In this document: positions 49,836 through 58,864 of the stretch, piece after piece
Position numbering within the stretch: position 1 is the stretch's first letter
How the letters are laid out: the number at the start of each line of letters is the position of its first letter
Source: an uncultured Clostridia bacterium
Lineage (GTDB): Bacteria > Bacillota > Clostridia > Oscillospirales > Acutalibacteraceae
Direction: 5' to 3'
Assembly (NCBI GenBank): GCA_947572385.1
Contig: CANPBX010000002.1
Span: 1-64,000, forward strand
Length of the DNA stretch: 64,000 bases
The notes under the pieces: generated by a model
Databases searched by the model: none
The model's input: the letters and a program-made list of their open reading frames with translations, nothing else
Told to the model about the DNA's origin: nothing
Program-made: the position numbers and the translations under genes

Positions 49836-50383
49836 ATACTCTGATTTTAAACGGCTCCCCGAGACCCCAAGGCGATACGGCCGGGCTGATAGGCGTCGTC
49901 AGGGAGAGCCTTAGAGGTGAAGCCAGGGTGCTGAATGCCTACCGCTGCGATATCTCCCCATGCGTGGACTGCCGGTACTGCTGGGAGAATCACGGCTGTG
50001 CCATAAATGACAGCATGCAGGAGGTATACGCGTATATTCAGGAATGTGACAATATACTGATAGCCTCGCCAATATACTTTTCCGAGCTGACCGGGAAGCT
50101 GCTGGACGTTGCGGGCAGGCTTCAGACCTATTTCTGCGCACGGCATTTCCGGGGCGTGGAGCCGGTACCGAAGCCCAAGAAGGGTGCGGTCATACTGGTT
50201 GGAGGGGGCGATGGCAGCATGGAAAAGGCGTATGACACTGCATGTGCCCTGCTGCGGCATATGAACTGCCAAGAGATATTGGGAGCGGTGGTATCGCACA
50301 ACACCAACCGGCAGCCTGCCGTGCAGGATATGAAGGCAACACAGGGGGCAAGGGGCATTGCGGAATTCTTCAACGGCGGATAA
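49832..50383 (+). CDS. Flavodoxin/NADPH-dependent FMN reductase family protein
   Basis: The 183-residue flavodoxin-fold protein has the FMN phosphate loop NGSPRPQGDT (about residues 6-15), a CVDCRYCWENHGCAINDSM segment typical of iron-sulfur flavoprotein-like NAD(P)H:quinone/FMN reductases, and SPIYFSELTGKLLDVAGR. It probably transfers electrons from NAD(P)H to flavin, quinone or other acceptors. The start overlaps the SdpI stop (ATGA). Confidence 0.9.
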   Translation: MNTLILNGSPRPQGDTAGLIGVVRESLRGEARVLNAYRCDISPCVDCRYCWENHGCAINDSMQEVYAYIQECDNILIASPIYFSELTGKLLDVAGRLQTYFCARHFRGVEPVPKPKKGAVILVGGGDGSMEKAYDTACALLRHMNCQEILGAVVSHNTNRQPAVQDMKATQGARGIAEFFNGG

Positions 50384-50410
50384 TAAAGCGCACAGTTTCT
50401 ACTGCCGCCC

Positions 50411-50439
50411 TTGTAATTTTGAAACTTCTGTGTTACAAT
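50411..50439 (+). promoter_or_regulatory. Predicted promoter of fakA
   Basis: TTGTAA (50411-50416) and TACAAT (50434-50439) are at 17-bp spacing, 79 bp before the ATG. Confidence 0.72.
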
Positions 50440-50517
50440 ACTCTAAAATGCTTTTTCGCGCCCCGAGAGCTCACCAGGCCGGGCGGCGTATCTATCTGAT
50501 AAGGATGTGTTATCAAA

Positions 50518-52191
50518 ATGATTCAAGGCGCTATGTTAAGGGACGCGATGATATCTGGCTCCAATAATATCGCAAAATACCGTAAGCAGGTGAACGACCT
50601 GAATATCTTCCCTGTGCCGGACGGCGATACAGGGTCCAATATGTCCATGACGATCGGCTCAGCCTGTGCGGAGCTCTTGAAGCTCTCCGACACCGTTACC
50701 GCCGGGGAGGTTGCCGGTAAAGCTGCTGCGGCTATGCTCCGTGGAGCTAGGGGCAACTCGGGGGTGATCCTCTCCCTGCTTTTCAGGGGTATCTCCAAAG
50801 GGCTCGAGGGCGTTGAGGAGGCAGGCTGCGGGGATATACTGAGGGCCCTTGACTTGGGCGTGGAGGCGGCGTATAAGGCGGTGACCCGGCCTACCGAGGG
50901 CACGATACTCACAGTTGCCAGGGTAGCGGCTGAGAGGGGCAGGAAGGCATTCACTGAGGGAGCTGAGCCAGTGAACGTATGGGAGGCTGTCTGTGAGGGC
51001 GCCGCCGAAGCGCTGGAGGAGACCCCGGAGCTGCTGCCGGTCTTAAAGCGCGCTGGAGTTGTGGACGCCGGGGGCCAGGGGCTCTGCCTCATATTTGAGG
51101 GGATGCTCTGCGTGTTCCAGGGAGGGGAGATGATAGGCTCCGGGCTGACCCAGGAGGAGCGGCAGCAGGAGACTGAGGAGTTCTTCCGCTCAGCCGCCGC
51201 TGAGTTTGACAGCGAGATAACCTTCACCTATTGCACGGAGTTTGTTATAGGCCGCGACCCACAGGTGAAGAAGGATCCGATGGCCCTGAGAAAGTACCTG
51301 GAGGGTATAGGCGACTGCGTGCTGGTAGCCGATGACGAGGAGATAATAAAGGTGCATGTACACACTGAGGAGCCGGGAAACGCCCTTCAGCAGGCGCTCA
51401 CCTTTGGGCAGATACTGTCGGTGAAGATAGAGAATATGCGCGAGCAGCATAGGAAGCTCAGCGAGGCCAGGGAGGCTGAGAATGCAGAGCCCGAGGCAGC
51501 TCCTGCCCTGGAGCGCAGGGAGCCCACTGATGAGCTGGGCTTTATATCAGTTGCTGCGGGCGAGGGCTTAAAGAGCCTGTTCCTGGAGCTGGGCTGTGCC
51601 GTGGTGGTAAGCGGCGGGCAGACCATGAACCCCAGCACAGAGGATATTTTAAGCGCGGTATTGGCTACCCCGGCGAAGAAGGTGTTTGTGCTGCCGAACA
51701 ACAAGAATATACTTCTTGCCGCCCAGCAGACCATCCCGCTTGCCGAGGACAGGGAGGTCATAGTCCTGCCCACAAAGACCATCCCCCAGGGGCTCTCCGC
51801 TATGCTGGCCTTTGATCCGGACGCCGGGGTGGAGGAGAACAGGAAGGCCATGCTGGAGGCCGCGGGAAATGTTGACACCGGCCTTGTGACCTTCGCCGCC
51901 AGGGACTCGGAGTTTGGCAGCGAGGCCATTCGTAAGGGGGACATACTGGGCCTTAAGAACGGCAAGCTGGACTATATTGAGAAGGATCCGGTCTCTACCT
52001 GCGTGCGGGTGGCAAGGTCACTCACCGGCAAGCAGACCTCTTTTATAACCCTTATCTATGGCGAGGGCATAACTGAGGAGCAGGCCAGGGAGGCCAAAAG
52101 GCAGCTACAGGGCAAGGTCCACTCTGATGTGGAGATAACCCTTGTGGACGGCGGCCAGCCGGTGTACTACTTTATAATTTCAGTGGAATAA
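50518..52191 (+). CDS. fakA: Fatty acid kinase catalytic subunit (DAK2/YloV)
   Basis: The 557-residue protein has a DAK2 kinase domain (LNIFPVPDGDTGSNM, RGARGNSGVILSLLFRG, GVVDAGGQGLC) over about residues 1-200, a central DegV-associated domain (FTYCTEFVIG through VHVHTEEPGNALQQAL) and a C-terminal DhaK-like domain. FakA phosphorylates exogenous fatty acids bound to a FakB protein for phospholipid synthesis; no fakB is seen here. Its position just before recG is conserved in Firmicutes (yloV-recG). Confidence 0.94.
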   Translation: MIQGAMLRDAMISGSNNIAKYRKQVNDLNIFPVPDGDTGSNMSMTIGSACAELLKLSDTVTAGEVAGKAAAAMLRGARGNSGVILSLLFRGISKGLEGVEEAGCGDILRALDLGVEAAYKAVTRPTEGTILTVARVAAERGRKAFTEGAEPVNVWEAVCEGAAEALEETPELLPVLKRAGVVDAGGQGLCLIFEGMLCVFQGGEMIGSGLTQEERQQETEEFFRSAAAEFDSEITFTYCTEFVIGRDPQVKKDPMALRKYLEGIGDCVLVADDEEIIKVHVHTEEPGNALQQALTFGQILSVKIENMREQHRKLSEAREAENAEPEAAPALERREPTDELGFISVAAGEGLKSLFLELGCAVVVSGGQTMNPSTEDILSAVLATPAKKVFVLPNNKNILLAAQQTIPLAEDREVIVLPTKTIPQGLSAMLAFDPDAGVEENRKAMLEAAGNVDTGLVTFAARDSEFGSEAIRKGDILGLKNGKLDYIEKDPVSTCVRVARSLTGKQTSFITLIYGEGITEEQAREAKRQLQGKVHSDVEITLVDGGQPVYYFIISVE

Positions 52192-52212
52192 ACAGACTTA
52201 GAAAGATTTCCG

Positions 52213-52245
52213 GCAGGAGAGGGCCCCGGCTCTCTCCTGCTTTGC
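52213..52245 (+). terminator. Stem-loop between fakA and recG
   Basis: GCAGGAGAG pairs with CTCTCCTGC around a 10-nt loop, followed only by TTTGC, so it is a weak or partial terminator. Confidence 0.6.
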
Positions 52246-52263
52246 GGTTATGGAGGGATATGC

Positions 52264-54300
52264 TTGCCATCACTGTTTGAAACGGATATACGGAAGCTGA
52301 AGGGCGTGGGGGAAAAGCGGGCGGCCCTGTTTGCTAAGCTGGGAGCGCCGACAGTGGGAGACCTTTTGAGGCTGTACCCCAGGGACTACCAGGACTGGTC
52401 GGAGGTGACGCCTATCTCTGAGGCAGGCATAGGCGAGGTCTGCGTTGTGAGGGGAGAGGTTGTAAGCCCGCCCACAGAGCAGCGCATACGCGGGGGGAAG
52501 CTCATGCACCGCTGTACAGTTACCGACGGCGTGTCCGATATGAAGCTAACCTTCTTCAACAACAGGTATATCCCCAGCTTATTAAAAGAGGGGGAAGCCT
52601 ACCTGTTTAGGGGGAGGATAGGGGCTTCCGGCAGGACTGCTTCTATGGTCTCCCCTGAGTTTGCCCCGGCGGACAGGAGCGCGGAGATCGTGCCAATATA
52701 CCCGGCTACCCAGGGGCTCACCTCCCGGAGCGTTGCCCAGGCTGTGAGAAACGCCATGGCCCTGCTGCCGGACACCCTGGAGGACCCGCTGCCCGGGGAG
52801 ATACGGGAGAAGTATAAGCTATGCTACCTGGGCTACGCCTTGGAGAATGTGCATTTTCCGAAGACTATGGAGGATCTGGAGATCGCAAGGCGCAGGCTGG
52901 TCTTTGAGGAGTTCCTGGTTTTGCAGCTTGGGCTGATGGAGATAAAAAGCGGCTCGAGGCAGGAAAACCTGCACCCAATACCAGGCGGCTTCCCCGAAGA
53001 GTTCACAAGGCTACTGCCCTTTAAGCTCACCGGGGCCCAGCAGCGGGCGGTCACAGAGGGGATAAGGGATATGTCCGGGCCCTCTACCATGAACAGGCTG
53101 GTGCAGGGTGATGTGGGCTCGGGCAAGACAGCTGTGGCGGCGGCCCTCTGCTGGCCTGTGATAAAGGCGGGCTGGCAGGCTGCCCTTATGGCCCCCACGG
53201 AGATCTTAGCCGCCCAGCACTATAAGTCCCTCTCAGGACTGCTGGAGCCTGCCGGTGTACGCTGCGGGCTTTTGACCGGGGGCGCGGGGGCAGAGCATAA
53301 GAGGGTCCGGGAGGGGATAAGGTCCGGGGAGATAGAGCTTGCCATCGGCACCCACGCCCTTATAAGCGAAAAGGTGGAGTTTCACGAGCTGGGTCTTGTG
53401 ATAACCGACGAACAGCACCGCTTCGGCGTAAAGCAGCGCATGGCGCTGGCCCAGAAGGGGGCCTCGCCCCATATGCTGGTAATGAGCGCAACGCCCATAC
53501 CGCGGACTCTGGCATTGATGGCCTACGGCGATCTGGACGTTTCCGTGCTGGACGAGCTGCCCCCGGGCAGGCAGGAGATAGCAACTTATCTTATCGGCCC
53601 GGATAAGCGCGGCAGGGCCTTTGGCTATGTGCGGAAATTCCTGGACGAGGGGCGGCAGGGCTACCTCGTCTGCCCGCTTATCGAGGGGGATGAGAGCGGA
53701 ATGATGAGCCTTGAGGAGTACCTGCCAAGGGTCCGGGAGGCGTTCCCGGGAGTTGAGGCAGCCGCCCTTCACGGGCGCATGAAGCCTGCTGAAAAGGAGC
53801 AGGTCATGGCGGGGTTTGCCAAGGGAGACACGCGGCTCTTAGTGGCAACTACAGTAGTCGAAGTGGGCATGGACGTGCCAAACGCCGCTATAATGCTTAT
53901 TGAGAACGCCGAGAGATACGGCCTCTCCCAGCTGCACCAGCTTAGAGGGCGTATCGGGCGGGGGAGATACCAGTCGGCATGTATACTCATAAGCGCCGCC
54001 AGGAACCCGGAGAGTGTGGAGAGGCTGAAGGTGTTCAAAAGCACCAACGACGGCTTTGCCATAGCCGACGCGGACCTAAAGCTCAGGGGGCCGGGAGATT
54101 TCTTCGGACAGCGGCAGCACGGACTGCCACAGCTGAAAATAGCAAGTATGTCCATGAACATGGAGCTGTTAAAGGAGGCGCAGAAATGCGCCCGGCGGAT
54201 ATACCGCTCGGGCGCGTTAGAGGGTCGTGAGCATATGCTTTTAAGGGGGGAAATAAGGAGGCTCTTTGAGAAGACAGGGGGAGGCAGGGTAGCCCTATAG
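52264..54300 (+). CDS. recG: ATP-dependent DNA helicase RecG
   Basis: RecG remodels stalled replication forks and Holliday junctions. The 678-residue protein has the N-terminal wedge/OB domain, Walker A GDVGSGKT, the DEQH box (VITDEQHRFGVKQR), SATPIPRTL, and the C-terminal helicase lobe with TTVVEVGMDVPNA and QLRGRIGRG plus the TRG motif region. The start is a TTG with GGAGGG 7 nt upstream. The stop overlaps the stop of the convergent anti-sigma gene through a shared CTATAG. Confidence 0.97.
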   Translation: MPSLFETDIRKLKGVGEKRAALFAKLGAPTVGDLLRLYPRDYQDWSEVTPISEAGIGEVCVVRGEVVSPPTEQRIRGGKLMHRCTVTDGVSDMKLTFFNNRYIPSLLKEGEAYLFRGRIGASGRTASMVSPEFAPADRSAEIVPIYPATQGLTSRSVAQAVRNAMALLPDTLEDPLPGEIREKYKLCYLGYALENVHFPKTMEDLEIARRRLVFEEFLVLQLGLMEIKSGSRQENLHPIPGGFPEEFTRLLPFKLTGAQQRAVTEGIRDMSGPSTMNRLVQGDVGSGKTAVAAALCWPVIKAGWQAALMAPTEILAAQHYKSLSGLLEPAGVRCGLLTGGAGAEHKRVREGIRSGEIELAIGTHALISEKVEFHELGLVITDEQHRFGVKQRMALAQKGASPHMLVMSATPIPRTLALMAYGDLDVSVLDELPPGRQEIATYLIGPDKRGRAFGYVRKFLDEGRQGYLVCPLIEGDESGMMSLEEYLPRVREAFPGVEAAALHGRMKPAEKEQVMAGFAKGDTRLLVATTVVEVGMDVPNAAIMLIENAERYGLSQLHQLRGRIGRGRYQSACILISAARNPESVERLKVFKSTNDGFAIADADLKLRGPGDFFGQRQHGLPQLKIASMSMNMELLKEAQKCARRIYRSGALEGREHMLLRGEIRRLFEKTGGGRVAL

Positions 54301-56211
54301 CGTGGGAGGCTGGGAGATAGTGTCGTTCTCGCTGGTATTTGCGGAAGTCCCGCTGGAGTAAGGACTTTTTCCAAGGAGCTTTACATAGATGTCCTCACAG
54401 GCGGCTTTAAGGTCCGGGATGATCACCTCGCCGGAAAATGGGTCTATGAGCTCCAGGCGGTCGAATAAGACATAGCCGTAGGTGTTCGCAAGCTCATTGG
54501 GATAGAAAATATTCACATTGGCCTGAAGATATTCCAGGCCGGCGCCGGGGAGAGTGAAGTAATTGGTATAAACCGTGCCGTCCTCCCATTCGTTGTTTTC
54601 GCCCAGGACAAATGTGAAGCTGTGGACAACGTTACCGTTAAAGTAGCATTGTACCGCGAACTCACGGCCGCTTGCCTCTGCCGGGGCGCTTAGTGTAAAT
54701 GTGGCGAACGGGTCATATCCGTTGTTTATGGCCTCGGGCCAATTGTCCATTGGCATTAGCAGCAGGCCGTTATAGCTTGCCTCTTCAAGGCGCACTACAG
54801 TGGTTTTGGAGGCGTCACCCTTCTCGAAGCCATTCTCAAGATAGTTTTCACTGGGATATGCCATGCCGGTATAAAGGTCGATGGTAAACTCGGCGGTTAC
54901 CCGGCCTAAGGACTGCCCATCGTTGAACTCGAGGGGGAATTCGTAGAAGGTGAGCACAAGAGGGCTGCGCAGCTCCCGGGGGTCCGCCGCTTCGCCTATG
55001 GTCGTGAAGGTATAGCTCATTTCAGACAGCTCGGAGAGGCCGGGGTCAGAGCTGTTCCTACTGGACATGTTGTCTGCGCTAGGGCTGTAGACAAATTTTT
55101 CTCCGCCAGAGGTAGTGCAGGAGAGTTGGGCATAGAAGCCGAGGGGCCAGCCGCTGGATTCGCCGCATTCGGGCATTAGGTCGCCTACCATCCCGAGATA
55201 GGGGAGGCTTACATCCAGTGTAACTTTGCTGGGGGCATAGTCCACGGAGTGGAGCCTTACGGGGCCGTCGGAGGCCTGGAGGCTGAACACCCTGTTCTTG
55301 TTTGTGGAGACCGGCAGGGTAAAGGTGGTCTCAAAGTTGGAGGCCCAGCTATATATGGGGAAGCTGTCGAACTCGGCAATGGTGGTAAGGTCAGGTACGC
55401 TGAGGGTCACTGTGAGCTCGTCACCGGCTTCAATATCCCCGTCCAGCTCCGCCTGCCAGCGGGCTGTAAGCCTGCCGCTGCTGTCGGTTTTGAAGACGGG
55501 CGCAAAGGCGTCGGGGCCAAGCTCGATATACCCGCCACCGTAATCCACCAGCAGGGAGGCGTTATTCTCTCTGTAGTTCTCACCATACTCATTTTGCAGC
55601 ATGGTGCCTAAAGACAGGGACGGGGAAGCGTCCAGCCCGAACTTATCACAGACGTCGTAGAAGCTGTTCCCGGGGGAGATGGACATGTCTAAAAGCAGGG
55701 ACTTGCCGTCGCTCCAGGCGTCGTCTATAATTAGCACGCCGTCAAAGTCCCCCTTGCTGAGGACTGTTACCGGATTGAATTCCGGCTGGGGAGTGGGCCC
55801 GGCGGTGGGCTGGGGCGTGGGCCTCTCGTTCATGGCGGCGAACATGGGGCCCAGCCCGGGCATGGATTCGGTGAGCTGTGGGTTTGTAGAATTGAGCCCC
55901 AAAAGTATCACAGAGGTCACCGCCAGCGCCGCCGCTGCCGTAGCCATGCCCCTGAACAGCCTGAGTATAGGCCGCGGCTTGCTGGGCATTACATCTGGAA
56001 GGGTGCTGAGGGTCTTTTTTGTGCGAAGCTTCAGGCTCTCGGGCAGCTCGGTTACGCCATACTCCCTGGCGAGGGCGGCCTTGAAGACCCGGCTCCGGCC
56101 TATAGCTGGGCGGGGCTCACTGGGAGCGCTCTGCCGGGGCCTTTTAGGTTCGCGAGGCCTGCGCTCTGGCGTCCTTCTCTCCGGCTTCTTTGCATGCTTC
56201 ATCTCTGCCAT
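54295..56211 (-). CDS. ECF-associated membrane protein, putative anti-sigma factor
   Basis: The 638-residue protein has a basic proline-rich cytoplasmic N-terminus (about 1-85), one transmembrane helix (about 88-106), a P/T/Q linker (RPTPQPTAGPTPQPEF) and a large beta-rich extracytoplasmic region. It overlaps the ECF sigma gene by 13 nt, so it is probably the membrane-bound anti-sigma or sensor partner, similar in layout to DUF4179-type proteins. I see no zinc-binding HxxxCxxC anti-sigma motif. The external domain is unusually large. Confidence 0.78.
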   Translation of the reverse strand: MAEMKHAKKPERRTPERRPREPKRPRQSAPSEPRPAIGRSRVFKAALAREYGVTELPESLKLRTKKTLSTLPDVMPSKPRPILRLFRGMATAAAALAVTSVILLGLNSTNPQLTESMPGLGPMFAAMNERPTPQPTAGPTPQPEFNPVTVLSKGDFDGVLIIDDAWSDGKSLLLDMSISPGNSFYDVCDKFGLDASPSLSLGTMLQNEYGENYRENNASLLVDYGGGYIELGPDAFAPVFKTDSSGRLTARWQAELDGDIEAGDELTVTLSVPDLTTIAEFDSFPIYSWASNFETTFTLPVSTNKNRVFSLQASDGPVRLHSVDYAPSKVTLDVSLPYLGMVGDLMPECGESSGWPLGFYAQLSCTTSGGEKFVYSPSADNMSSRNSSDPGLSELSEMSYTFTTIGEAADPRELRSPLVLTFYEFPLEFNDGQSLGRVTAEFTIDLYTGMAYPSENYLENGFEKGDASKTTVVRLEEASYNGLLLMPMDNWPEAINNGYDPFATFTLSAPAEASGREFAVQCYFNGNVVHSFTFVLGENNEWEDGTVYTNYFTLPGAGLEYLQANVNIFYPNELANTYGYVLFDRLELIDPFSGEVIIPDLKAACEDIYVKLLGKSPYSSGTSANTSENDTISQPPTL

Positions 56212-56723
56212 TGGGAACCCGCCTCCTCTCTTAGCTCAAGTTTCTCCCTGAAATGCTTACGCCCGGTGGAGAGCCGCATTTTTGCCGCACCCTCACTGAT
56301 GGACAGAAGCTTTGCAATCTCCTTCACCGGCAAATCATTCAGATAGTAAAGTGTAAGTATCAGCCGGTCATTCTCGCTCAAGCTCTTCAGGGCCGCCTGT
56401 ATGTCAAGGGGGGTGTCCATATCGTCCTCCCTGGGCTCCTCGGGGAGGACGTCCAGTGGATAGAGCCCCTTCTGCTGGCGGAGGATATCATAGCAGCAGT
56501 TAATGACAATGCGCGTCAGCCAGGTCTTGAAGAACTTGGGTTGCCGGAGGGTGTAGAGCTTGTCGAAGGTGCGGCAGATCGCCTCCTGCACAGCGTCCTC
56601 AACATCGGCCTCCTGGTGGAGGATGGCTTTTGCGGCGCGGTACATGGAGAGCTGGTTGTCCTCGATGAGACGGACGAAAGCGGCCTTATCGCCGGATTGG
56701 GCTTTGCGCACCAGCCGGTCCAT
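56199..56723 (-). CDS. ECF-type RNA polymerase sigma factor
   Basis: The 174-residue sigma-70 family ECF factor has region 2 (YRAAKAILHQEADVEDAVQEAICRTF through FKTWLTRIVINCCYDILR) and region 4 (LSENDRLILTLYYLNDLPVKEIAKLLSISEGAAKMRLSTGR), separated by an acidic linker. GGAGGTGATG precedes the ATG. Its 3' end overlaps the membrane protein gene by 13 nt, so activity should be controlled by that protein. No typical ECF autoregulatory promoter was recognised upstream. Confidence 0.94.
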   Translation of the reverse strand: MDRLVRKAQSGDKAAFVRLIEDNQLSMYRAAKAILHQEADVEDAVQEAICRTFDKLYTLRQPKFFKTWLTRIVINCCYDILRQQKGLYPLDVLPEEPREDDMDTPLDIQAALKSLSENDRLILTLYYLNDLPVKEIAKLLSISEGAAKMRLSTGRKHFREKLELREEAGSQWQR

Positions 56724-56810
56724 GTATCCATCACCTCCATTTTAACCATTAGACTGAAGCGGCGGGCAAAAGGTAAGCCTGCCGTGAAAAATATTGCGCG
56801 AAGCGGAAAG

Positions 56811-56857
56811 AAGTTCGCCAGCCTTTCAAGGCTGCGTGGTATGGGGCAGAGCCCCAG
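56811..56857. repeat. Two-hairpin repeat, related to the 33,156 element
   Basis: CAGCCTT-TC-AAGGCTG (56819-56834) and TGGGGC-AGA-GCCCCA (56842-56856) lie in tandem after an AAGTTCG lead-in. The architecture (lead-in, TTTCAA-loop hairpin, GGGG hairpin) parallels one arm of the element at 33,156-33,195, although the stems differ. It lies between the serine dehydratase stop and the sigma gene start. Confidence 0.6.
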
Positions 56858-56889
56858 CTGATCTATCCCAAAGAATACGCCAGCCAGCA

Positions 56890-58089
56890 TTACTCCGTAT
56901 AAACCTTAGCCAGTCCGCCCTCGCTGGTCTCGCGGTACTTGCTGAACAGATCCCTCCCGGTCTCATACATGGTCCTGACTACCATGTCAAAGCTTATCTT
57001 CCTAGTATAAGTAAGAAAATTCGCCAGACTCAGGGCGTTTATGGCCCTCATCCCCGCCACAGCGTTGCGCTCGATACAGGGTATCTGAACGAGGCCCCCT
57101 ATGGGGTCGCAGGTAAGCCCCAGATGGTGCTCCATGGCTACCTCTGCCGCATACTCGATCTGATCCATATCCATATGGTATATCTCCGCCAGCCCCGCTG
57201 CCGCCATGGAGCAGGCGCTGCCAATCTCAGCCTGACAGCCGCACTCCGCTCCGGAGATGGAGGCGTTGGTCTTTATCACGTTGCCTATAAGCCCGGCCAC
57301 AGCCAGGCCCTTGAGCATGTCCCTGTCAGAGAAGCCCTGCTGCTCCTGCTTATAGAGCATAACGGCGGGCAGCACCCCGCAGGCCCCGCAGGTGGGGGCG
57401 GTGACTATAACGCCGCCCCCGGCGTTCTCCTCGCTGACGGCAAAGGCATAGGCGCAGACCTTGCGGTTCTCCCTGGTCTCCTTGCTCTCGTCCATATGGC
57501 GCTGGCGGTTAAGGTACATGGCCTTGCGCTGTACCCCCAGCCCCCCGGAGAGCTCGCCGTCCCGGCGTATACCCCGGTAGACGGCCTCCTTCATTGCCTC
57601 CCAGACGTCCCCGAGATAATCCCATATCTCCGGGCCCTCGCACTGCTCCACATACTGCCAGAGGTAGATGTCCTTCTCCCGGCAGTAATTTTTTATGTCC
57701 GTGAATTTACTCAGGGGGTACACCTTGGGCGGGTCGGCATCGGGCCGGCCCTCGAGGGCTATCTTCCCCCCGCCCACGCTCATGACCCGCCAGAGCCCCA
57801 GGCGCTCGCCCCTCTGAAAAGCCTCAAGGGTCATGGTGTTGGGGTGCGGAAGACCGGCGGTCTCCGTGTCGAAGATTATCTGGGACGGCAGGGGCTCCAA
57901 AGCCTCCTTCACCGCCACGTCCGTAAGATGTCCCCGGCCGGTTTTCGCCAGGGAACCGAACAGGGTCACTTGGAAGCTGTCCGCCCCGGGGTATGCCGCC
58001 CGAAAGCGCTGGGCGGCGAAGCTGGGCCCCATGGTGTGGGAGCTGGAGGGGCCCCGGCCTATCCTGTAGAGCTCTTTTAAAGATTCCAT
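56890..58089 (-). CDS. L-serine ammonia-lyase, iron-sulfur type
   Basis: The single-chain L-serine dehydratase deaminates serine to pyruvate. The 399-residue protein starts with the beta-domain signature RIGRGPSSSHTMGP and continues with the alpha domain: APTCGACG, ISGAECGCQAEIGSACSMAAAGL and HHLGLTCDPIGGLVQIPCIERN, whose cysteines bind the catalytic [4Fe-4S] cluster. Fused beta-alpha order is as in E. coli SdaA, but the chain is somewhat shorter (about 400 against 455 residues). The cluster is oxygen-labile, consistent with an anaerobe. Confidence 0.95.
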   Translation of the reverse strand: MESLKELYRIGRGPSSSHTMGPSFAAQRFRAAYPGADSFQVTLFGSLAKTGRGHLTDVAVKEALEPLPSQIIFDTETAGLPHPNTMTLEAFQRGERLGLWRVMSVGGGKIALEGRPDADPPKVYPLSKFTDIKNYCREKDIYLWQYVEQCEGPEIWDYLGDVWEAMKEAVYRGIRRDGELSGGLGVQRKAMYLNRQRHMDESKETRENRKVCAYAFAVSEENAGGGVIVTAPTCGACGVLPAVMLYKQEQQGFSDRDMLKGLAVAGLIGNVIKTNASISGAECGCQAEIGSACSMAAAGLAEIYHMDMDQIEYAAEVAMEHHLGLTCDPIGGLVQIPCIERNAVAGMRAINALSLANFLTYTRKISFDMVVRTMYETGRDLFSKYRETSEGGLAKVYTE

Positions 58090-58101
58090 ACGGTCCTCTC
58101 C

Positions 58102-58863
58102 TTAATTTACCAAGGTGTATTCTTTGAACCGGCGGGAGAACTCCCCGTCGGCAAGATCGGCGAAGGCTTCCGGCTGAGAGCCGGGGGAACCCAGCCCCGC
58201 CGCTTTCCAGTCCGCGGCCCATATGAGATATGGCTCCAAAGGGAGTCTGTCCCGGACCTTCATATGGCAGCCGTCCCGGAGCAGCAGGCCGTCCCGGGCC
58301 ATGAGGGCCGCGTCAAAATAGAGCCTTGCCCCGGCGAGATAGTCTATATGAGGGTCCGTGCAAAGGTGCCCCTTCTGCTTTGAGCTGACAATAAGCTCGC
58401 CGGTAACTCCGCCGCCGAACATAATATAGTCTCTGAAATCCTCCGGGTCCCCCAGGGCCGCCCCTATGGGCTCCTGTTCCCGGAGGGCTCCCCGGGCTTT
58501 AAGGGTGTTCCAGCTCAGAAGCTCTCCCTCCTTGCGGATAGAGTCCCAGCTTTCTGTAGTCGTGCTGTGCACAAGCACCCGGGGCTCCTTGGCACGAAGG
58601 TATGGGTCGTTATAGCTATGCGTGGGTTCACCGTTGCTGAACCCGGTATAATGTTCCAGCATATCCTCCCTGTCACGCCGGTCCAGGGCCAGTTCAAAGG
58701 GGATACCCATAGCTTCATGGAAGCTGAGAAAATCCCCCGCCGCCATGCGCCAGTCCGGGTGGCCGGGACGGCTCAGGCGTATGGAGTATACGCCGTCCCC
58801 CTGGTCCCCGCATATTAGCTGGAACCCGGGCTCTTCTGTTAGCTCCAGCCTGCGCCCGGGCAT
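58102..58863 (-). CDS. Uncharacterised protein, possibly ADP-ribosyltransferase-like
   Basis: I do not recognise this 253-residue soluble protein. The central part reads VLVHSTTTESWDSIRKEGELLSWNTLK and then DYIMFGGGVTGELIVSSKQKG, which resembles the H-x-[ST]...I..G start of ADP-ribosyltransferase folds (KptA, DarT and relatives), but no complete catalytic triad is obvious. The C-terminal part has RDGCHMKVRDRLPLEPYLIWAADWKAAG. It lies 12 nt upstream of the serine dehydratase gene, so it is probably cotranscribed with it. Function is open. Confidence 0.72.
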   Translation of the reverse strand: MPGRRLELTEEPGFQLICGDQGDGVYSIRLSRPGHPDWRMAAGDFLSFHEAMGIPFELALDRRDREDMLEHYTGFSNGEPTHSYNDPYLRAKEPRVLVHSTTTESWDSIRKEGELLSWNTLKARGALREQEPIGAALGDPEDFRDYIMFGGGVTGELIVSSKQKGHLCTDPHIDYLAGARLYFDAALMARDGLLLRDGCHMKVRDRLPLEPYLIWAADWKAAGLGSPGSQPEAFADLADGEFSRRFKEYTLVN

Positions 58864-58864
58864 A

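Noticed and set aside
56794..58080. 428-codon plus-strand open frame opposite the serine dehydratase gene
   Set aside because: It is fully antisense to a clear L-serine dehydratase, has repetitive H/G/L/Y-rich composition typical of reversed GC-rich codons, and lacks a ribosome site.
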